A DNA stretch of 62,436 bases from contig QEXY01000047.1 in NCBI GenBank assembly GCA_003130875.1, forward strand, positions 1 through 62,436, given 5' to 3'. The notes beneath the pieces are model-generated. The model was given only the letters and a program-made list of their open reading frames with translations, had not been told where the DNA came from and searched no databases. This DNA comes from Ardenticatenia bacterium (GTDB taxonomy: Bacteria; Chloroflexota; Anaerolineae; 4572-78; NAK82). Of this stretch, positions 17,580 through 27,463 are shown piece after piece. Each line of letters opens with the position of its first letter. Position 1 is the stretch's first letter. The position numbers were made by a program, and so were the translations under genes.

Positions 17580-19304
17580 TTACAGTTGGGCTACCAAAAA
17601 GCGTTCGCGCAGCTGCAGAGGGGTTTCATCCGCTGCCATGATCGCGGCGGCGTGGACGCGCGCTTTGGGCAAAACCTCGGCCATATACATACGCGCGATA
17701 TCAGCCTTGGATTCCGAGTGGCGTGCATCCTGCAGCAAAAGCCAGCTGTTGATCGTGTACACCGCCAGATCGACCAGGTCATTGGCGTAGTAATCGATGA
17801 CAGCGCGCTCTTTCTCGCGCAAGTGATCTTCGCATTGCTTCAACTGCGCGTTGAGCTCCTCCAGCGACTGCTTGAGTGGTTCCAGCTGAGGGCCGTAATC
17901 CAGGTCGGCCCAGTTGTCCAGCAAATCGTCCAGGCCGTGGGCCAACAGCTTGCCGATCGCAGCCACGATCTGCAGCTGGCTGGTACCTTCGTAGATGTTG
18001 GTGACGCGGATGTCGCGGAAATGTCGTTCGACATTAAAGTCGTGCATATAGCCGACTCCGCCATGCACCTGCATGGCTTGATAGCACACACGATTGCCCA
18101 TTTCGGTGGCATAGTACTTTGCCAACGGAGTGAGCGCTTCGGCCAGTCGTGCGGCATCCTTCTGGCGCTGCCGGGCATTCTTGTCGGGGTTCTCCGTCTC
18201 GGCGAGATACTGTTCATACGCTTTGGCAAGGTCCACCCACAGGCTGGTGTGATAGACCAGGCTGCGCGCTGCCTCGATCTCGGCGCGCATGTTCAATAGC
18301 ATACGATAGACTGCCGGCAAGTGGGCAATGGGCACTCCGAACTGCACTCGTTCGTGGGCATACTTATACGCTTCGCGGTATGCCGCTTCGGCGATGCCGA
18401 CCGCCTGTGCTGCCACGGCGAGACGCGCACCGTTCATCATCGCCATAGCATAGCGGATCAGCCCAAAGCGCTGCTTGCCGATGAGTTGCGCAGGCGTGTT
18501 GTCGAACTGTAGCTCGCACGTGGGAGAGGCGTGCAACCCCATCTTGTCCTCGATGCGGCGCACCTTCACCGTGTCATCGCGCTCGACCAGGAAGAGGGAG
18601 AGACCACGCGCGTCAGTGCTGCCCTCTTCGCTGCGCGCCAGCACGACCAGCACGTCGGCGCATCCATTGGTGATGAAGCGCTTGACCCCGTTGATGCGCC
18701 ACACACCTGCCACTTCGTCCCACGTGGCGCGTGTCCGCACCGAACCCAGATCCGAACCGGCATCCGGCTCGGTGAGCACCATCGCACCACTCACCTCACC
18801 GCGCGCGAAACGAGGCAAGATGCGCGCCTTCATCTCCTCACTGCCAAATTCGGCGATCGTTGAGGCAATCTCCTGCAACCCAAAGACGGTCATCAAGCCC
18901 GCTTCAGCGCGTGAAAGGATTTCGACCATCATTTGGTAGATCGTCCCTGGCACGTTCAATCCGCCGTATTCCCACGGCAACATGACACCCATCAGCTCGG
19001 CTTGTTTGAGTGCCTGGAGCGCCTCTCGGGTCGCTGCAGCATATTGCACCTTGCCGTCGCACAGTTGCGCACCCTCCTTATCCGCCTCGGCGGCACGGGG
19101 CGCCACGATATTGGCACAGATATCCCCCAATACCTCCAAGAGGATGCGATAGTTGTCCATCGCGTCCCGATAGTTGCGTGGCGCGTGCGGATAATGCGCA
19201 CGGTAACTGTAACCCTTTTCCTTTAGCTCCACGACCTCGCGCAGATCGATGCGCTCGAAGTAGAACTGCAGGTCAGGATTGTCCAGGAAGAAATTATCAG
19301 CCAT
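17580..19304 (-). CDS. Acyl-CoA dehydrogenase (long form)
   Basis: An FAD enzyme that makes the alpha,beta double bond in acyl-CoA esters and passes electrons to electron-transfer flavoprotein, which is encoded nearby at 20166-22114. The 574 residues exceed the usual 380-400 because of an N-terminal extension (FFLDNPDLQFYFERIDLREV) and a C-terminal helical extension. Core motifs are GAMVLTEPDAGSDLGSVRTRA (FAD/substrate region), the RFITNGCADV region, QVHGGVGYMHDFNVERHFRD and NIYEGTSQLQ, whose Glu matches the catalytic base of medium-chain enzymes. GGGAGGGAG precedes the ATG. Chain-length preference is not predictable. Confidence 0.88.
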   Translation of the reverse strand: MADNFFLDNPDLQFYFERIDLREVVELKEKGYSYRAHYPHAPRNYRDAMDNYRILLEVLGDICANIVAPRAAEADKEGAQLCDGKVQYAAATREALQALKQAELMGVMLPWEYGGLNVPGTIYQMMVEILSRAEAGLMTVFGLQEIASTIAEFGSEEMKARILPRFARGEVSGAMVLTEPDAGSDLGSVRTRATWDEVAGVWRINGVKRFITNGCADVLVVLARSEEGSTDARGLSLFLVERDDTVKVRRIEDKMGLHASPTCELQFDNTPAQLIGKQRFGLIRYAMAMMNGARLAVAAQAVGIAEAAYREAYKYAHERVQFGVPIAHLPAVYRMLLNMRAEIEAARSLVYHTSLWVDLAKAYEQYLAETENPDKNARQRQKDAARLAEALTPLAKYYATEMGNRVCYQAMQVHGGVGYMHDFNVERHFRDIRVTNIYEGTSQLQIVAAIGKLLAHGLDDLLDNWADLDYGPQLEPLKQSLEELNAQLKQCEDHLREKERAVIDYYANDLVDLAVYTINSWLLLQDARHSESKADIARMYMAEVLPKARVHAAAIMAADETPLQLRERFLVAQL

Positions 19305-19371
19305 CTACAATACTCCCTCCCTACATTAAGATAACTCAAGTTGCCACCTTTGACTGGGTGCATTTCATTCT

Positions 19372-19452
19372 GAGACAAGGTTTGTCTCAATCCGAGCCGC
19401 GCGCGTCCGCAAGCGGCATTGTGACCGCTCCCTCACGGTCGCGGCTCGGATT
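19372..19452. repeat. Two adjacent hairpins in the 19305-19634 gap
   Basis: GAGACAA/TTGTCTC (19372-19378, 19382-19388) with a 3-nt loop is followed at once by 13-bp arms AATCCGAGCCGCG (19389-19401) and CGCGGCTCGGATT (19440-19452). The 38-nt loop holds smaller pairs (CCG/CGG and GTGA/TCAC). The 330-nt gap has no gene. The block may be a structured RNA, a protein-binding site or a repeat element; no family was recognised. Confidence 0.55.
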
Positions 19453-19600
19453 ATGCTATTGCCATTTCGCGTCACTCGCCCTCCGCGGTGACCACCCACC
19501 AGTTGGAGCGAAAAGTCACACTTCTTATGCCGGCCTGTAGTCTCAACTTCCCTGGGTAGCAACTTGGGTTAAGATACAATTTGCCCTCATCCTCCATCCT

Positions 19601-20140
19601 CATCGGCGACAGGGGCGCCTCTGCCGAGGAATTCTTACACCCTGCCGAAAGCCTCTTTCACGTGCTTCGTGTTCAAGTAGTACAGCACGATGGCGGAGAT
19701 CACGATCGAAACGATCTGTGAACCCCAGTCGCCATATAGCGCGCCATAGACGATGGACAGGACGATGCTAATAACCAGTATGACCACACCCAACGTCCAC
19801 GCCCACGCCTTCAGCGACCATGCACCTATGGCAAAGACGATCTCCCCGACGCCAATCACCAGGGCTACAAGGCCCAAGATGATGGTGCCCACCCCGGCGC
19901 CCAGCTCACCCATGCCGGCACCCAGTGCGCCCAAACCCAGCAAGCCAATTCCGCCGATGATCCCGAAAATGCCGCCGATCACCGCCAGAATGGCGATGAT
20001 TGTTACACCGGTAGGCCTTTTTCTTTCCATCTCTTCTCCTCCCTTATTAATTTAGGACAGATGGGCAAGCGAATGTTCTTTCGTCACTCTGCCGGACTCT
20101 ACCCCTGATGATAAAAATGGAGGCGCCCCTGTCTCCGACG
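19601..20140. repeat. 540-bp unit bounded by 21-bp inverted repeats
   Basis: The sequence at 19601-19621 (CATCGGCGACAGGGGCGCCT then C) and the complement of 20120-20140 match at 19 of 21 positions, including a 14-bp identical core. The unit holds exactly one gene, the four-TM protein. This is the layout of a small mobile or mobilisable element, though no target duplication was found; paired regulatory sites are an alternative. Confidence 0.6.
19635..20030 (-). CDS. Small four-TM membrane protein
   Basis: A 131-residue, Gly- and Ile-rich protein with four predicted TM segments (about 9-31, 40-62, 68-88 and 95-117) and a basic N-terminus (MERKRPTGVTIIAILAVIGG). It resembles small DUF-type membrane proteins common in Chloroflexota and archaea, but I cannot name the family. 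GGGAGGAG precedes the ATG. The gene is enclosed by 21-bp inverted repeats. Function is unknown. Confidence 0.6.
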   Translation of the reverse strand: MERKRPTGVTIIAILAVIGGIFGIIGGIGLLGLGALGAGMGELGAGVGTIILGLVALVIGVGEIVFAIGAWSLKAWAWTLGVVILVISIVLSIVYGALYGDWGSQIVSIVISAIVLYYLNTKHVKEAFGRV

Positions 20141-20165
20141 AAGAGAGGTTCTTCCGGCAAACTGT

Positions 20166-21188
20166 TTAGCGTGTCTTCTCACGCAACGCTTTGATCATCA
20201 GCGGGATAACCTCCTTCGCATCGCCAATGATCTTGTAATGGGCGATCTGCATAATTGGCGCGTTCGGATCAGTGTTGATGGCGATGATCTTGTTCGATTC
20301 ACTCATGCCAGCGCGATGCTGCACGGCGCCCGAGATCCCAGCTGCAATGTAGAGGCGTGGACGCACCGTAGTGCCTGTCTGCCCCACTTGATGTTCACGT
20401 GAGATGAAACCGGCGTCCACCGCGGCACGTGAAGCACCCACCTCGCCACCGAGCAAATTGGCCAACTCATACAGTAGCTGGAAATTTTCCTTGCTGCCCA
20501 TACCGGCGCCACCTGCTACGATCACCGGAGCCTCCTTCAGATTGACGCTCGATTCGCGAGATTCACGGCTGAGCACTTGCATCACCAGGTCTTCTTTCTC
20601 AAAGGAGGGATGGATACGCTCGATAACGCCCTGACGCGCTGGATCCGGCTGCGGTTTGCGAAAGACACCCTCACGCACGGTGGCCATCTGAGGGTGCATC
20701 ACCGGGTTGACAATTGTGGCAATCAAGTTGCCACCGAACGCGGGACGGATTTGGAAGAGCAAATCCTTGTAGGTTTTGCCCTCCCGCCGGGAATAATAAT
20801 CACCGATTTGTAGATCGGTGCAATCAGCTGTCAGGCCAGCACGCACAGCACTTGCCACGCGTGGCGCCAGATCGCGTCCCAGTGGTGTGGCACCGATGAG
20901 CACAACGTAAGGTGCCCGTTCACGGATCAACTGGCTGAGCACCCGCGCGTAGGGCAAGGTGCGGTAGTACTCCAGCTCAGGGTGATCTGCCCACAGCACG
21001 AAATCTGCCCCATGTTCGATGACCTGCTGCGGCAGCGCCTCGACCTGGTACCCGCACAACACACCCCCCACATGGCTGCCCAAAGTGCGCGCCAATTCAC
21101 TTGCCTTGCCCACCAGTTCCAGGCTGGTATCGGCGATTTTGCCATCCTGTTGCTCGATGAAGACCCATATATCACGTCCGTCGGTCAT
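20166..21188 (-). CDS. etfA: Electron transfer flavoprotein subunit alpha
   Basis: The FAD-binding subunit of ETF, which takes electrons from acyl-CoA dehydrogenases and hands them to the quinone pool through an ETF oxidoreductase. Length is 340 residues. An N-terminal alpha/beta domain (about 1-200) contains VVLIGATPLGRDLAPRVA and LTADCTDLQ. The C-terminal FAD domain has VVAGGAGMGSKENFQLL, GASRAAVDAGF, QVGQTGTTVRPRLYIAAGISGAVQH and INTDPNAPI, all standard. It follows etfB by 20 nt and shares its transcript. Confidence 0.93.
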   Translation of the reverse strand: MTDGRDIWVFIEQQDGKIADTSLELVGKASELARTLGSHVGGVLCGYQVEALPQQVIEHGADFVLWADHPELEYYRTLPYARVLSQLIRERAPYVVLIGATPLGRDLAPRVASAVRAGLTADCTDLQIGDYYSRREGKTYKDLLFQIRPAFGGNLIATIVNPVMHPQMATVREGVFRKPQPDPARQGVIERIHPSFEKEDLVMQVLSRESRESSVNLKEAPVIVAGGAGMGSKENFQLLYELANLLGGEVGASRAAVDAGFISREHQVGQTGTTVRPRLYIAAGISGAVQHRAGMSESNKIIAINTDPNAPIMQIAHYKIIGDAKEVIPLMIKALREKTR

Positions 21189-21208
21189 AAGAGCTCCCCA
21201 GAAAGAAT

Positions 21209-22114
21209 TTACCCGATGATGTACTCCTGCACCAGTTCCTGCACCAGTGCCACGATACCGTCGCGTGTAGGGGGGATTTCCTTGGTCTCGGATTTCTCCA
21301 ACACCACCATATTGATCTTATACACCTGAGTGGGTGAACCAGCCAGCCCCACCTTGTCTGGATCGGCACCGATATCGTCCACTGTCCAGACGGGGATGCG
21401 CAAACCCCGTGCTCCCAGGAAACTGTCCAATTGTGCTTCGCTTTCGAATTCGGACCACTTCTGCAATAACGCCGGATACTCATGTGGCGCTGCAGCCAGC
21501 TTGTACTCAATGCGTCGCCTTGCCGAAGGAGGACGGGGACGGTTGGCCGACGCCACCACGGTTAATAGACACGGCAAGGAACATCGCACCATTTCCCGAC
21601 CGTGCTCCAGGGCGCGCATCACTACAATCTCGTCTTTTTCCAACTGCACGATGCGCTCTGCGTAAGTGATCTGCGGAATACCCAGCTTCTCTGCCGTCTG
21701 GGGGCCCACCTGCGCTGTGTCACCGTCGATCGCCTGTCGCCCGCAGAACACCAAATCAATCGGGCCCAGCCGCTTGACGGCGCAGGACAACGCGTAGGAA
21801 GTCGCTAGCGTGTCAGACCCAGCAAAGCGCCGATCAGTGAGCAGGATGACCTGATCGGCGCCGCGATAGAGTGAATCGCGCAATACCTCTGCTGCCGAAG
21901 GGGGCCCCATCGTGATTACTGTAATGTGTCCTCCCTTCTCATCACGCACCTGGAGCGCCATCTCCAGGGCATTTAGATCTTCCGGGTTGAAGATGGCGGG
22001 CAGCGCAGCTCGGTTCACCGTGCCGTCCGGTTTCATCACCTCACCACTGAGGTGGCGAGTATCTGGCACCTGCTTCACCAGCACCACCATCCGGTATCCC
22101 TTTTCAGACACCAT
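21209..22114 (-). CDS. etfB: Electron transfer flavoprotein subunit beta
   Basis: The partner subunit of EtfA, binding AMP and forming the heterodimer. Length is 301 residues, slightly above the common 250-265 owing to extra C-terminal sequence. Signatures are VVLVKQVPDTRHL near the N-terminus, NPEDLNALEMALQVRDEKGGHITVITMGPPSAAEVLRDSLYRGAD, and DLVFCGRQAIDGDTAQVGPQTAEKLGIPQITYA, the ETF beta signature. AGGAGG lies 7 nt before the ATG at 22114. First gene of the etfBA pair. Confidence 0.93.
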   Translation of the reverse strand: MVSEKGYRMVVLVKQVPDTRHLSGEVMKPDGTVNRAALPAIFNPEDLNALEMALQVRDEKGGHITVITMGPPSAAEVLRDSLYRGADQVILLTDRRFAGSDTLATSYALSCAVKRLGPIDLVFCGRQAIDGDTAQVGPQTAEKLGIPQITYAERIVQLEKDEIVVMRALEHGREMVRCSLPCLLTVVASANRPRPPSARRRIEYKLAAAPHEYPALLQKWSEFESEAQLDSFLGARGLRIPVWTVDDIGADPDKVGLAGSPTQVYKINMVVLEKSETKEIPPTRDGIVALVQELVQEYIIG

Positions 22115-22150
22115 GCCAACCTCCTCGGGCTATCGGATTACAAAGCCAAA

Positions 22151-22179
22151 AGTATAACATTCTTGGTGCAGGCCCGCAA
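22151..22179 (-). promoter_or_regulatory. Promoter for etfBA
   Basis: On the minus strand TTGCGG (22174-22179), a 17-nt spacer and TATACT (22151-22156), about 37 nt before the etfB start. Confidence 0.5.
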
Positions 22180-22353
22180 AGCGATAAGGGACTTGCTACT
22201 AGGACAACACCTAGCAAGCCGATGGGTCACGCCAAAAACACCCTATAGTGTCGTCCAATGAAGGTGAGGCGCAAACCGACATAAAAAGCGCATCTTTGAG
22301 TCTCCAGTCCGGGGGGTTATAGTACTTTGCCCGAAAAGTCTTCTGTGCCAGAA

Positions 22354-22382
22354 TTGACTTTATCCACCAAAGAGGATAAGCT
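22354..22382 (+). promoter_or_regulatory. Possible promoter for the M23 peptidase gene
   Basis: TTGACT (22354-22359), a 17-nt spacer and TAAGCT (22377-22382), about 50 nt before the ATG at 22433. The -10 is weak. With the etfBA promoter it accounts for the 318-nt intergenic stretch. Confidence 0.4.
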
Positions 22383-22432
22383 CCAACATATGGAACCGGA
22401 GAAAAAAGGCAAACATAGGAAGGCAATTCAAT

Positions 22433-24241
22433 ATGCAATTCTTTCGTCTCCTCGAGCTTTCGAGTGTATCAAGATTACTGACTTTGGGAAGTTTGTTAAC
22501 GCTTGTGTTCTTCGGCAAAGCAGCCGAAGCGAAGACACAGCTACCCTCCCCAGAACGACCGTTCATTCTCCCTTTTTCTGGAGAAGCGGGCCCTTCTACT
22601 TGGTTGCTTGCACAACCTTATGGCAACACGGTCGGAGCGTTTCGACAACGTCACACAACTTATGCCGGTAGCGGTGGCATCCATTTCGGCGTTGATCTAG
22701 CAGCGCCATGTGGCACACCAGTGGTAGCTATGGCCGATGGTATGGTGTTCGCCGTTGACGCAATGCGCTTTGGTTCAGCTCCGCATAATCTGATGATCGA
22801 CCATCCCGATTTGGGATATGCCACTTTCTACGGTCATTTGCTGGAAAAACCTTCCCTGAAACCTGGCCAGCGTGTCAAGGCAGGGGAGGTGGTGGCGCTA
22901 AGTGGTGACCCGGCCGAGACGTGCTTTGGACGACCCCATCTTCATTTTGAGATTCGCGATCTTGCCCATGTACGCAAATACAATCCGGTAAAACTCGTCC
23001 AGGCAAACTGGGACAACCTGGCCTTGGCTGGTGCTTTCAGTCAGGCATTTCAATATGATTTGGATGAACCACGCAAGTGGCAGCATCTGGATGACCAACC
23101 CGAGGCCAGTGCGGGTGGTCCGTTGCTCAACGACTTTGTCAATCCCTGGCCGCCTGACCTTCCGGCGGACATGCGCCTGAGCCCCCTAGTACTATCCGAT
23201 ATCTCTGCTGGCTGTACCTCTCCACCTGACCCAAAGACTGGCATCATAGCATCCCTGAATCCACCGCCCAAAGAGAACACCATCACAGCGCCGTCATCCT
23301 TGCAGATGCTCACCACAGGCGGGTGTTGTACCCAACCGTTCTGGTCTCCCGATGCTCGCCAGGTGCTGTTCATTGATCGTCCTTCATCGGCACAGCCGGC
23401 GGCGATTTGGGCTGTCAGCACGGATGCACCCGAAGCAGGTGTCTATCCCTTCAGCGACCATATCGGTTTCTACACCTCCGACCTATCGCATCGCGTTGTG
23501 CTTCAAGGGAAGACCACCCTGATAGAGAAACTCGTGTGTCCGGCGGGCCCGGCGTACAAGCGTTGGACCGTGCCGGCTGGTGGCCGGCCGGTGATCATCG
23601 CACCTGGCCAGACGCGCATTGCCTGGCAAATCAGCAATGACAACCTTCCAGTTGAACGCCGTATCACGGAAATATGGGTGGCCAACCTGGACGGCAGCCA
23701 GGCGCATAGAATCGCAAAGTTGGCACGCGGAAGCATACTGGGATGGGCAACGGATACCATTTTGGTCGTGAGTGGACGTGAAAATTTGTCGGCACGGGAA
23801 CAGGTACTATGGGCACTGTCACTCCCCGATGGCAATCGCCTTGAGCTGGCGCGCTCAGATCGTTTGCGTGCAGGAAGCATCTCGCCCAAGGGCACCTGGT
23901 TGGCCTATTCGATTGCGCTTAGCCAGGAGCGTAACCAGAATGGCATTTGGCTGGTACGCATCGACGGCTCACAACGTCAGCAGCTGCCTGGCACGCTGTT
24001 TGGCTCCTACCGCTGGCGCGATGACCGCCGTCTGCTCATCGTCCCACTACGTCCGACAGCTACCTTCCACGAGCTATGGGAATTCGACACGCAGAACGGA
24101 ACGGCGCGTGCCCTTACCGATCCGGAGACAATCCCCTTTAAAATCGCTAATAACGACTGGGCGGTGGCACCCGATGGACGCTCTATCGTTTTTGTAAGTG
24201 CATTGGATCATAATCTATGGCTGTTGGCATTACCCGAGTAG
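22433..24241 (+). CDS. Secreted M23-type metallopeptidase fused to a TolB-like propeller
   Basis: A 602-residue exported protein. An N-terminal signal peptide (about 1-33) ends at an AEA site. The M23 (LytM-like) domain covers about 55-185 with the zinc ligands in GIHFGVDLAAPCG (His84, Asp88) and the HxH of GRPHLHFEIRD (His169, His171); His135 in YGH is the other catalytic residue. Such domains cut peptidoglycan cross-bridges. From about residue 290 there are propeller-like strands (FWSPDARQVLFID, ISPKGTWLAYSI, WRDDRRLLIVPL, VAPDGRSIVFVS). AGGAAGG lies upstream of the ATG. All catalytic residues are present, so an active wall hydrolase is likely, with the propeller for binding or targeting. 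Confidence 0.85.
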   Translation: MQFFRLLELSSVSRLLTLGSLLTLVFFGKAAEAKTQLPSPERPFILPFSGEAGPSTWLLAQPYGNTVGAFRQRHTTYAGSGGIHFGVDLAAPCGTPVVAMADGMVFAVDAMRFGSAPHNLMIDHPDLGYATFYGHLLEKPSLKPGQRVKAGEVVALSGDPAETCFGRPHLHFEIRDLAHVRKYNPVKLVQANWDNLALAGAFSQAFQYDLDEPRKWQHLDDQPEASAGGPLLNDFVNPWPPDLPADMRLSPLVLSDISAGCTSPPDPKTGIIASLNPPPKENTITAPSSLQMLTTGGCCTQPFWSPDARQVLFIDRPSSAQPAAIWAVSTDAPEAGVYPFSDHIGFYTSDLSHRVVLQGKTTLIEKLVCPAGPAYKRWTVPAGGRPVIIAPGQTRIAWQISNDNLPVERRITEIWVANLDGSQAHRIAKLARGSILGWATDTILVVSGRENLSAREQVLWALSLPDGNRLELARSDRLRAGSISPKGTWLAYSIALSQERNQNGIWLVRIDGSQRQQLPGTLFGSYRWRDDRRLLIVPLRPTATFHELWEFDTQNGTARALTDPETIPFKIANNDWAVAPDGRSIVFVSALDHNLWLLALPE

Positions 24242-24276
24242 CAGCTGATGCGCATCGGGTGCACATTCTGCCGGGG

Positions 24277-24975
24277 TCACTCCCGAAGAGCCATATTCTG
24301 GCAGTAGTAATCACACCAATCCTTTAGTACACAAGCGGCACAGCGAGGTCTGCGCGCTTGACACACCTCGCGACCATGGCGGATAACGTTCAAATGGAAT
24401 GGATAGTACATCTCTGGGTCGAGCAGCTGTTCCAGGATGTCGTGCGCTTTCTCCACTGACATATGAGGATCAACCAGGCCTAACCGACGCGTAACGCGAT
24501 AAATGTGCGTATCGACGGGGAAAGCAGGCCGCCCCAATGCAAACAGAAGCACGATGGCCGCCGTCTTGGGACCGATCCCTTTGATCTGCATCAGCCACTC
24601 TTTCGCCTGCTGTACCGGCATATCCTTAAGGAAATCCAGATCGAGTGTGCCGCGTTGCGTGGTGATGAATTGCAACGCCTGCTTGATACGCGGTGCCTTC
24701 TGAGGTGCCAGACCAGCAGGGTTTATCGCCGCTGCGATTGCCTCAACTGGAGCGTCGCGCACCATCTCCCAGGTGGGAAAAGCAGCGCGCAGTTGGTTGA
24801 AAGCCCGGTCGCGATTCCCGTCGTTCGTGTTCTGGCTCAGGATCGTGCTGACCACCTCAGAGATGGCATCCAAATGGGGCCGCCACGTGGGCTGACCATA
24901 CGCCTGGATCAGTTTCTCGTGCACGATGCGCGCCTTAGCGCGTAGAGGATCTATCTCCCTTCTCTCTCCCTTCAC
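24277..24975 (-). CDS. nth: Endonuclease III-like DNA glycosylase
   Basis: A base-excision repair glycosylase/AP lyase of the Nth family, 232 residues with a GTG start. It shows the helix-hairpin-helix [12 protein letters not shown] with the catalytic Lys137, the catalytic Asp155 in [15 protein letters not shown], and the C-terminal [4Fe-4S] loop with Cys205, 212, 215 and 221 (spacing 6-2-5, as in Escherichia coli Nth). The substrate is probably oxidised pyrimidines, though some members of this clade act differently. It is separated from pgk by a strong terminator, so it is transcribed on its own. Confidence 0.88.
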   Translation of the reverse strand: MKGERREIDPLRAKARIVHEKLIQAYGQPTWRPHLDAISEVVSTILSQNTNDGNRDRAFNQLRAAFPTWEMVRDAPVEAIAAAINPAGLAPQKAPRIKQALQFITTQRGTLDLDFLKDMPVQQAKEWLMQIKGIGPKTAAIVLLFALGRPAFPVDTHIYRVTRRLGLVDPHMSVEKAHDILEQLLDPEMYYPFHLNVIRHGREVCQARRPRCAACVLKDWCDYYCQNMALRE

Positions 24976-25042
24976 GCCAATGCACCCTAGTAGCGATGGC
25001 CTTTTGTATTACTCTAAGCTTCAATGATACACGATGTGGACG

Positions 25043-25083
25043 AAAAAACCACCACACCCTCGCACACGCAAGGTGTGGTGGTT
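25043..25083 (-). terminator. Rho-independent terminator after pgk
   Basis: On the minus strand AACCACCACACC (from 25083) pairs perfectly with GGTGTGGTGGTT (to 25047) across a 13-nt loop, followed by a run of six T (25048-25043). It lies 32 nt past the pgk stop codon and closes the yvcK-gapA-pgk transcript. Confidence 0.88.
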
Positions 25084-25114
25084 CCCTCTGCTCTCTCAGG
25101 ATCGTGCCGGCCTG

Positions 25115-26293
25115 TTACTTGTCCTGCAGCGCTGCCACGCCGGGGAGCACACGGCCTTCGAGGAACTCCAGTGAAGCACCGCCGCCGGTGGAGATGTGGC
25201 TGAACTTGTCGGCAAGCCCGCTTTTTTCCACTGCGGCTGCTGAGTCGCCGCCGCCCACAATGGTTGTGGCACCTTGCAGGCCAGCCAACACCCTGGCAAT
25301 GGCAAAGGTGCCCTCGGCAAAGCGCGGAAATTCGAACACACCCATCGGCCCATTCCACACAACGGTCTTAGCACCTTGCAGGCGGTTGCCGAAGTGCGCC
25401 ACTGTGGCTGGCCCGATATCCAGGATGCGCCATCCAGCGGGCACTTCATTGACTGCCACTACCTTGGACTGGGCATCCGCGTCAAAGCGATCTGCCACAA
25501 CGCAATCCACTGGCAGGACAAGCTTATCGCCGCCCTCGCGAAGCAGCTCACGGGCAGTATCCAGCGCCTCATCTTCGACCAGCGAGTCCCCCACGCTATA
25601 CCCCTGAGCTTTGAAAAAGGTGTTGGCCATTCCACCGCCGATGAGCAGCGTATCCACCTTGCTCAAGAGATTGCGAATCACGGCGATTTTATCAGAGATC
25701 TTGGCACCCCCCATAATGGCCACAAACGGACGCTCTGGGGAGGCCAATGCCTTGCCCAGATAGTTGAGTTCCTTCTCCATTAAAAACCCAGCGACCGCTG
25801 GCAGGAAGCGGGCCACGCCCTCGGTGCTTGAATGAGCACGGTGGGCTGAACCGAAGGCGTCGTTCACGTAAATGTCCGCCAGATGGGCCATTCCCTGGGC
25901 CAGCTCCAGGTCATTTTTCTCCTCGCCAGCGTGGAAACGGGTATTTTCCAGCATGATCACCGATCCTGGCGGGGCGGATGCGACCGCTTTCTCCACCTCG
26001 GGTCCTACGCAGTCGTCCAGCTGGATCACTGGGCGCTTGAGCAGCTCGCTGAGTCGCGCCGACACTGGTTTCATGCTAAATTCGGGCGAAGGACCACCTT
26101 TGGGCCGCCCCAGATGACTCATCAGGATGACCGCTTTTGCCCCGTGATCAAGCAGATACTGGATAGTAGGCAAAGCGGCAACAATGCGGCGATCATCGGT
26201 GACCACCCCATTTTTCAGCGGAACATTGAAGTCCACGCGTACCAGGACGCGCTTGTCCTTCACATCGATATCACGGATGGTTTTCTTGTTCAT
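25115..26293 (-). CDS. pgk: Phosphoglycerate kinase
   Basis: Transfers phosphate between 1,3-bisphosphoglycerate and ADP in glycolysis. The ATG at 26293 is preferred over the one at 26299 because AGGGG then sits 6 nt upstream. The 392-residue length is normal. Signatures are [20 protein letters not shown] (substrate binding), [54 protein letters not shown], and the nucleotide-site [17 protein letters not shown] and [11 protein letters not shown] near the C-terminus. It is the last gene of the yvcK-gapA-pgk run, ended by a clear terminator. Confidence 0.97.
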   Translation of the reverse strand: MNKKTIRDIDVKDKRVLVRVDFNVPLKNGVVTDDRRIVAALPTIQYLLDHGAKAVILMSHLGRPKGGPSPEFSMKPVSARLSELLKRPVIQLDDCVGPEVEKAVASAPPGSVIMLENTRFHAGEEKNDLELAQGMAHLADIYVNDAFGSAHRAHSSTEGVARFLPAVAGFLMEKELNYLGKALASPERPFVAIMGGAKISDKIAVIRNLLSKVDTLLIGGGMANTFFKAQGYSVGDSLVEDEALDTARELLREGGDKLVLPVDCVVADRFDADAQSKVVAVNEVPAGWRILDIGPATVAHFGNRLQGAKTVVWNGPMGVFEFPRFAEGTFAIARVLAGLQGATTIVGGGDSAAAVEKSGLADKFSHISTGGGASLEFLEGRVLPGVAALQDK

Positions 26294-26330
26294 CGGCATC
26301 CCCTATCCTATGAGGTTCGCGGATCCGCCC

Positions 26331-26367
26331 TCCTCCCTCTCCAAGACGGATAGTTGGAGAGGGAGGA
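26331..26367 (-). promoter_or_regulatory. Perfect 14-bp hairpin between gapA and pgk
   Basis: TCCTCCCTCTCCAA (26331-26344) and TTGGAGAGGGAGGA (26354-26367) form a perfect stem with a 9-nt loop. No U-run follows on the minus strand, so it is more likely an RNA-stability or processing element between gapA and pgk than a terminator. Confidence 0.55.
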
Positions 26368-26400
26368 CGAGACGGAAACTCCCTGAAGGTGAGTGTCTGG

Positions 26401-27450
<1,050 letters not shown>

Positions 27451-27463
27451 TTATTCCAACCCG

